Positions 58,842 through 64,000 of a stretch of 64,000 nucleotides of DNA are shown here, piece after piece. Under the pieces are notes generated by a model that was given only the letters and a program-made list of their open reading frames with translations, was not told the DNA's origin and made no database searches. Origin of the DNA: Cadophora sp. MPI-SDFR-AT-0126. Its lineage: Eukaryota; Ascomycota; Leotiomycetes; Helotiales; Ploettnerulaceae. The stretch is from NCBI GenBank assembly GCA_020747065.1, contig JAGMVK010000008.1, positions 2,604,001 through 2,668,000 of the forward strand, given 5' to 3'. Position 1 is the stretch's first letter; each line of letters begins with the position of its first letter. The translations under genes and the position numbers were made by a program.

Positions 58842-58877
<36 letters not shown>
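58842..58877. repeat. Poly-G mononucleotide tract, 36 nt
   Basis: An uninterrupted run of 36 G on the plus strand (assembled length). It is the second long G/C homopolymer of the window and, like the first, is intergenic. Confidence 0.97.
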
Positions 58878-58879
<2 letters not shown>

Positions 58880-58948
58880 AGTCGGCTCACAGGAGCCCAT
58901 TTAGCACCCCCTTCCCCCATAAAAACAAAATACATCCTTTGATATCTT

Positions 58949-59098
58949 ACACTCTCAGTTATAGTACTACAACTAGAAGTACGCCTGCTTACAAGACTAC
59001 AACTCACAATACTGTAGGGTGACGTACACAGCTTATTTTTATTTCAGGCCCGAGTACTCTCGAATGTAATACTATAATTGAGAGTGCTCGGGCCTGAA
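58949..59098. repeat. Foldback (inverted-repeat) structure
   Basis: 59043-59061 (TTCAGGCCCGAGTACTCTC) and 59080-59098 (GAGAGTGCTCGGGCCTGAA) pair along 19 bp with one mismatch around an 18-nt loop. In addition CACTCTCAGTTATAGTACTAC (about 58950) is an inverted, slightly diverged copy of the loop-side sequence ATACTATAATTGAGAGTG. This looks like the remains of a small foldback or miniature inverted-repeat element. Confidence 0.7.
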
Positions 59099-59590
59099 GT
59101 AAGAATGTTCCGCATAATAAGAATCGGAGTACAATGAATTTTAACACTGGGTTCCGAACTACTCTAGCCTCTAATACGATAATAAACGCTTTGATAAAAC
59201 AGTAGGTGAACGTTACTTCTCAGGTACGACGGGATTAAACTGCTATTAGCTTCCTAATCATGATATTATATTCTGCTAAGAAGCCAATTCACGCAATAGT
59301 AAAAGACGGAAATCAAATATCCAAATGAGTACCAGTTCCTTTCCAGCTTCAATTTTCCCTTGGTTGGTACGATATACATTACTTCCTCCAGTGTCCATCT
59401 AAGCAGACCGTCTTAATTGTGTTCACGTTCAAGAGTCCACCCATTGTTACATGTTAACTTAGACGATGCCCATTATCCTGGAGTCGGAAAGACATCAGGT
59501 TCGTGACGGAAGAGGTCAGGTGCGAGGAGACAGCGATGGTGTTCACTATAGATGGTAACGTTGAAGTTGAACGTACCCCTCTTGCGGCTG

Positions 59591-62182
59591 TCAGATCGAA
59601 AGTAGGAAAGGTGAACCTTCCTCTTCTGGCTCCTCCTCCTTAGTCCTATTCAACTTCCCAATCTCGCAATCAAGATTAACGCAGATGCCCAAGATTGGCT
59701 CTTTGAGGTCAAGTATGTCTTGATTGCGAATTCGTAGAATCTCTTCGATGCTGGTGCCGTCCTTCTGCATTTCTCTCAGTCGTTTGAGCATGTTGAGCCA
59801 AGATTTCTCCCTCCCATAGAAAAGGTCTCCAGGCTCAGCATCCCAAGTATGGTACGAGGCGTTACAGCAAGGACACCGTGATTGCACAGTCATTGGCTCA
59901 AATTCAAGCTCAAACAGCTCCTGTAGACTTTCTTTGGTCCACCCCGCATCGGGTAAAGGTTTCTGGCGCAGTTCGTCCTCAACGAATTTTGGAATGTCGA
60001 TCGCCTGACTGCGCAACAATTCCCTAAACTCAAAAAAATGTCGAGAAAAATTCAGTACACTGGATGTTGGGGTACTGCCGTTTACTCTGCTATTTTCGAT
60101 GTTCCAGGGCGCGTGGAGGTCCAATCCTTTGGGAACCAGGAGATGAGCGAAACCCTGCAGCTCTTGCCAATGCTTAACACGTCCACCGCATATCTTATGC
60201 GCTATTCCATGACCTAAAGGCACCCATACATTATCTTCTGCTCTCCGATCTGCATTAATATCTTCAACGAATGGGAGAAGTCGCGCCAGTGGTCTAATAT
60301 CAATATCATTTCCCCGCATAGCATGTATCAAGTACGTAGCATTTATTTTCCTTGTTGAAGGACCAACTTGAAAGATGCTATCTTTCAAAAATGGAAATGC
60401 CCATTCAAACGATTCTCGAAATCCAGGAGGATGAGAGCAAGCGCGATTGCCGCATCCGTTGGATGTCATTAGGTAACTAAGTGCGTTGGAGGCTTCTTGA
60501 CTGGAAGTGTCGAGTTTCTCTAGGAATAGTCTCATCGTATCGATATGGGCTTTGCATGACCAGACGGACGACGAAGAGGCGAGTGGCCAAAAGCAGCAGG
60601 GATCACGAGCAAATGCATAGTATGCTACCGATCTTTTAATTGCATTAGACTTTGGTCATGTACCTAAAGAGTAGATTATGGAGGATGTTCAGGAACCTAC
60701 CGCCCATAGTTGTCCATTGCGTCTAGATCAGCCCCCTGCGTGATCAATAAATGACAAGTATCTGATCTTGCGTTCTGAGCCGCTTGCTGAGACGTTTTAG
60801 CGTTCTTTCTTTACCATTGAAAAACTTCATTTCACGATTTTGGAACTATCAACCCAAGGTATTCGCGGGAGTCTTATTAAATGTCTCATATCTTTTGAAA
60901 CATTGATAATTTACTCCTTGGTCCTTGGGGTACTACTGAATTGCAAGGAGAACTTACATGTAAAGGTGTTTGGCCCTTGGAATTTGTATCCCACGGAGAA
61001 GCAAGCTTCTTGTCGAAGAGATGTCTTATCTCGTTAGACTTTCCAAGCCTACACAGTTCAAATATGGGAGCATCGTCAGACACAGCTCTATAAGTGCGTA
61101 GTCGGCAATCAACTCCCTGGAGAGTCTTTGAAAGGGCAATTCGAATTCCATGATTGATTCCACATAATTGCAACCACTGTGATGGATGTGCTGTGAAAGA
61201 GGTCTCAATCTTGAAAATTTCGTCACTGTGATGCTGATCAGGCTCGGCCTCGTGTATTGATGTAAATACAGACTCGGTCGTCGTGGAGCTTACGAAGATC
61301 GTCCCAAATATGCTATTGTTTGAATATCTGTATGTCGACTTGCTGCATGTGCTGCGCTCTGTATTTTCAGTTGGTGCTGCTGCCTGGATGCGCTGGCTTT
61401 CGGTGTTGAGTAATGGATGACACCTGTGTCGTTGGCCCTTGGAGACGTCCAAGTTGTTGGAGAATTGGGAAATGGCCGATTCGATTGTCTTTTCGAATCC
61501 AAAGCGAGCAATCGGATTTGATATTGAGGAGGACAGTCTTTGAGATTCGTTTTGTAAAGCCATCAGATGCTCGTCCATGTCAATGGATGCACTTGATTTT
61601 GTTGTGACTGTCCTCGAAGCCTGCTCTTCTAAAAGGAGGCCCATTCCTTGGGCAATGAAAGTCAGGTTTTGCTGACTTGAATCCTGATAGGCAAGAGTTG
61701 TCCGGCTATCTGTATCAGCAGTGATCCAAACAGAGAATTAGAACGGACTTAGTAGAATTTTGCCTGGCCAAGATCAATGTTAGCTTCATATCCCTCAACA
61801 CCGCCTGGAACCTCGTCAACTTCTCCTCCTTCCAGGCCGCTTGAAACGCAGCCCACTTCCTTACTCTCCTTTTTCCATGCACTAATCCAGGCGCTAACTC
61901 ATCAACATATTCCTGCAATGTTTCAAGGCTATCCGAACATTGCTCTAGAGCTGCAAGGCTCGCGGACAAAGCTCGTAGTTGCGGTCTCGCAGAGTCAGTA
62001 TCTTGCCGAATATCATCAAGAACATCTGAAATAATGTTCAGGTCTCGAGAGATGCTGCGGATCTCTTTAGGCGCTTCTTTGATGGAGCTCCAGAAGTTGC
62101 AAAGCTTCTTGATCTTGCCTCCGAGTTCGATTGCAAGGGAGACAACGGCGAATGTGCTGGATACACCGGAGAGGACTTCCAT
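59591..62182 (-). CDS. Fungal STAND-type N-terminal domain plus ankyrin protein, four exons
   Basis: Exons 62182-61749, 61705-60958, 60786-60701 and 60632-59591 close in phase (769 aa). Introns are 43, 171 and 68 nt; the first has an atypical GTCCGT donor. Residues 1-145 (MEVLSGVSSTFAVVSLAIEL, then KLCNFWSSIKEAPKEIRSI) are the helical N-terminal domain found on fungal STAND/NLR-like proteins. No NB-ARC or NACHT P-loop follows. The middle region contains IFELCRLGKSNEIRHLF and the ankyrin start GQTPLHQAAQNARSDTCHLL. The C-terminal 330 residues (RLFLEKLDTSSQEASNALSY, GHGIAHKICGGR, CPCCNASYHTWDAEPGD) match C-terminal parts of similar ankyrin proteins. There is no lesion. Role: inferred intracellular sensor or adaptor in self/non-self recognition; not shown by the sequence. 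Confidence 0.72.
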
Positions 62183-63110
62183 GGTGGTGGAATTATGACT
62201 ATGCTTGAGGAACTTGGTGGAGATGAGGAATAATTGTGGGTGACGTTTGATGATTTAGATAAGGAGGAAGGAAGGTTGACTGATAGCTGGCAGGGATGGC
62301 TGAAAAAAGCCTTGCCTGCAGCCTTGTCCAGTTTGGCAATCATGTAATGATGCTTTGGTGCCTTGAGAGTGGAAGGCAAAACGCGAACTGCATCTGCTTG
62401 ATGCGGTATCATAGTCATGATGCAATATTGATTTAAATATAAGTTCCTTTTAAAAAAATCTTCAGCCGTGCTTATACATTCTAAATTTATGTTTCTGATA
62501 TAATAGCTAGCTTGTCACCAGTACGCACCCATGGTCACGTGTTCCACACCGCTACTGTTCTGTGTTGCGCGGTATTGGTGCCTTTAGCGTTCGTAGTTTG
62601 GTAACCTACAGAGAACTGGCCAAGCTGAAGTAAAACCAAGCCTTTACGGCTGAAGCAAAGCAATTTGTAGCTCAGGAATGCAATACCAACTGGAATTTGA
62701 TCTGATGAAAGTCCGTTAGCAGAAGCGAGGTGGTAAATACTGCACGTGAATGGTGGGGGATGCGAGAGCCAGGAGTATTATAAGGTTGACTACACTCGCC
62801 TGTAATTTTACTCAGGCAAACCAATTAGTCAAGAGTATTTCCTACTCAACTAAATGTAAATAGGAGAATATTTAATGTCTCTTGAAATCGTATCATGTGA
62901 AATTGCTCCTGTGAATGCTAAGGAAACATTATGGCATGAAAAAGTTAATCGACTGTTCCCGTGTGTGTATGTAAGCAAATGTGAATCTAAAATTATCCGA
63001 AAGAATCTCGGTACCAAGGGAGGGAGAGCCAAAGCAGGATCTGTGTTTGGAGACAGAATGGAAAGTGTAACCGGGGGTCAGAACGAGCCCCAGGGGCTAA
63101 AAATAGCCTC
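62183..63110. other. Intergenic, promoter side of the STAND/ankyrin gene
   Basis: About 0.9 kb. A frame at 62038-62418 (minus) overlaps the gene start and is taken as leader. Nothing else is supported. Confidence 0.45.
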
Positions 63111-63265
63111 TCTTTGCATGCTCAGGCTTACTCTACCGCGTGCTCAGGTTGCTCAGGTCGAGCTCAGGCCGTGCTCAGGCATGCTCAGGAATGATTACAC
63201 TCGGCTCAGGTTAAAGCGGCAGCTGCTCACGTCCAAACACTAAAACAGAACGAGCAAGAAAAAAA
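63111..63265 (+). repeat. Dispersed GCTCAGG 11-bp-phased repeat, copy 3 (best copy)
   Basis: Seven exact GCTCAGG words start at 63120, 63142, 63151, 63162, 63173, 63183 and 63204, that is at steps of 9-11 or 21-22 nt. The block is followed by TTAAAGCGGCAGC and an A-rich tail. It cuts the F-box-like gene on its right. Confidence 0.8.
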
Positions 63266-63761
63266 GTTGAGTCTGACTTTGCCAGTATTTTGGCCGCAAA
63301 GTCCACGTCCTCAAACGGCTGGTCGGGTAATGTGAGTCTTGTGGTGTGAGCAAACATGTTCTGCTGCCCATTATCAACTAGAAGCTATAGCTGCGGAGGA
63401 AAAATTATACCTTGAACTGTTTGCAAATAGGGTCAGAAATATGTCGAAGTCGCCTCAATAGTGATGGTGTGGAAAGATCGATCTGATGATAGACCAGAGG
63501 TGTAACGAGGATTTTGAATTGTCGAGAAACGAGACGGGTCGATGAGAGCCACTCCTTATCGCCTCCCGGCATCCAGTCGAACACGTCCATCTCATTGAAG
63601 ATCTATTGAACGGCCAGCGTCAGGACTTCACCCTTAGCACAAGGCCGTACTTCAATGTAGACCATGTGCCAAATATCTGCCACAAGGATAGGCTTTTTGG
63701 ACTTCGAAGGGAGTATGACTACTGGTTTTGCGCCTTTCATGATCCATTTAGTAGCTGCCAT
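63211..63761 (-). pseudogene. Second F-box-like gene, 3'-truncated by the dispersed repeat
   Basis: Exon 1 (63761-63651, MAATKWIMKGAKP to ADIWHMVYIE) and exon 2 (63602-63411) are joined by a 48-nt intron. Exon 2 carries STRLVSRQFKILVTPLVYHQ. A third exon from 63363 begins QNMFAHTTRLTLP after an AG acceptor. The exon pattern and sequence parallel the gene at 53458-55143 (its exon 3 begins QNIIDHTTRLKIP). After about 30 residues of exon 3 the homology ends and the frame runs into repeat copy 3, stopping at a TAA at 63211. The whole LRR-like part is missing. It is a paralogue broken by the element. Confidence 0.7.
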
Positions 63762-64000
63762 GGTGCTTGGAAGCATGAAAGCTACAAAAAGAAATCTTGT
63801 TGTTCATGCTTGGGTTGTTAAGAGCGAACGCGTGGTCTAGCGAAACTCGATATCATATCTTCACGTTGACGCTAGGCCACGTGCCATTTGCAGTTCACCA
63901 ATAACTTCAATCATGCCATGAGGTCTCTCAAACTTCATATTGAGCGCCAGTGTCCTGATCGCCTTTAGTATATGTTAACAACAAGAGATGAGCCAGTATG

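Larger units (their letters stand above)
58084..59590. other. Gene-free stretch with poly-G tract and inverted repeats
   Basis: About 1.5 kb without a supported gene. It contains the 36-nt poly-G tract and, just after it, imperfect inverted repeats (58949-59098, separate entry). Confidence 0.5.

Overview
The window reads as nuclear DNA of a filamentous ascomycete (Pezizomycotina; Leotiomycetes/Helotiales is my best guess, from family content only). Genes are interrupted by short introns, mostly 45-70 nt, with GTRNGT-type donors, CTAAC/CTGAC branch sites and YAG acceptors. The protein families (ChAPs exomer cargo adaptors, HIR3, NCS1 permease, GH5 exo-glucanase, zf-3CxxC, ULD-like and fungal STAND N-terminal domains) are typical of such fungi. 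There is no bacterial-type operon, CRISPR array, rRNA gene or confident tRNA gene.

Layout. 0.2-16 kb: widely spaced secreted and transport genes. These are a TRI14-like secreted protein with one frameshift, an NCS1 purine-cytosine permease, a GH5 glucan 1,3-beta-glucosidase, a four-to-five-TM membrane protein and a GPI-anchor-like CHRD-type wall protein, separated by 1-3 kb gene-poor stretches that include a 31-nt poly-C tract. 17-19.6 kb: a small two-exon single-pass membrane protein, then an unusual array of the 9-mer GGCGACGCA in alternating orientation. 19.8-39.3 kb: the conserved core. It holds a C2H2 protein, a thioredoxin-PITH protein, a probable pseudokinase, and the divergent pair ChAPs/Bud7-Bch1 (6 exons) and HIR3 (1,966 aa). 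It also holds two ascomycete proteins of unknown function.

40.7-63.8 kb: an accessory block. It starts with an RNase III-like protein lacking its catalytic residues and a zf-3CxxC protein. Then come a dynamin-like pseudogene, a zinc-ribbon/ankyrin relic, a ULD-like gene running into a VTS1 fragment, a frameshifted ankyrin gene, an F-box-like gene with one frame break, and a zinc-cluster-type transcription factor relic. It ends with an intact ATP-grasp ligase, an intact STAND-N-terminal/ankyrin protein and a second F-box-like gene cut off by a dispersed repeat. At least three copies of a GCTCAGG-rich, 11-bp-phased repeat lie among these genes.

How it fits together. The core genes have ordinary cell roles: exomer-dependent cargo export, nucleosome assembly through the HIR complex, and redox/proteasome-linked functions. 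The accessory block looks like a decaying reservoir of fungal innate-immunity or allorecognition-type genes with transcription-factor and RNA-regulator fragments. The long core genes are free of lesions, so the frequent stops and frameshifts in the block are more likely real decay than sequencing error, although single-base indels in homopolymers need read-level checking. All exon boundaries given here were read by eye from splice signals and phase.
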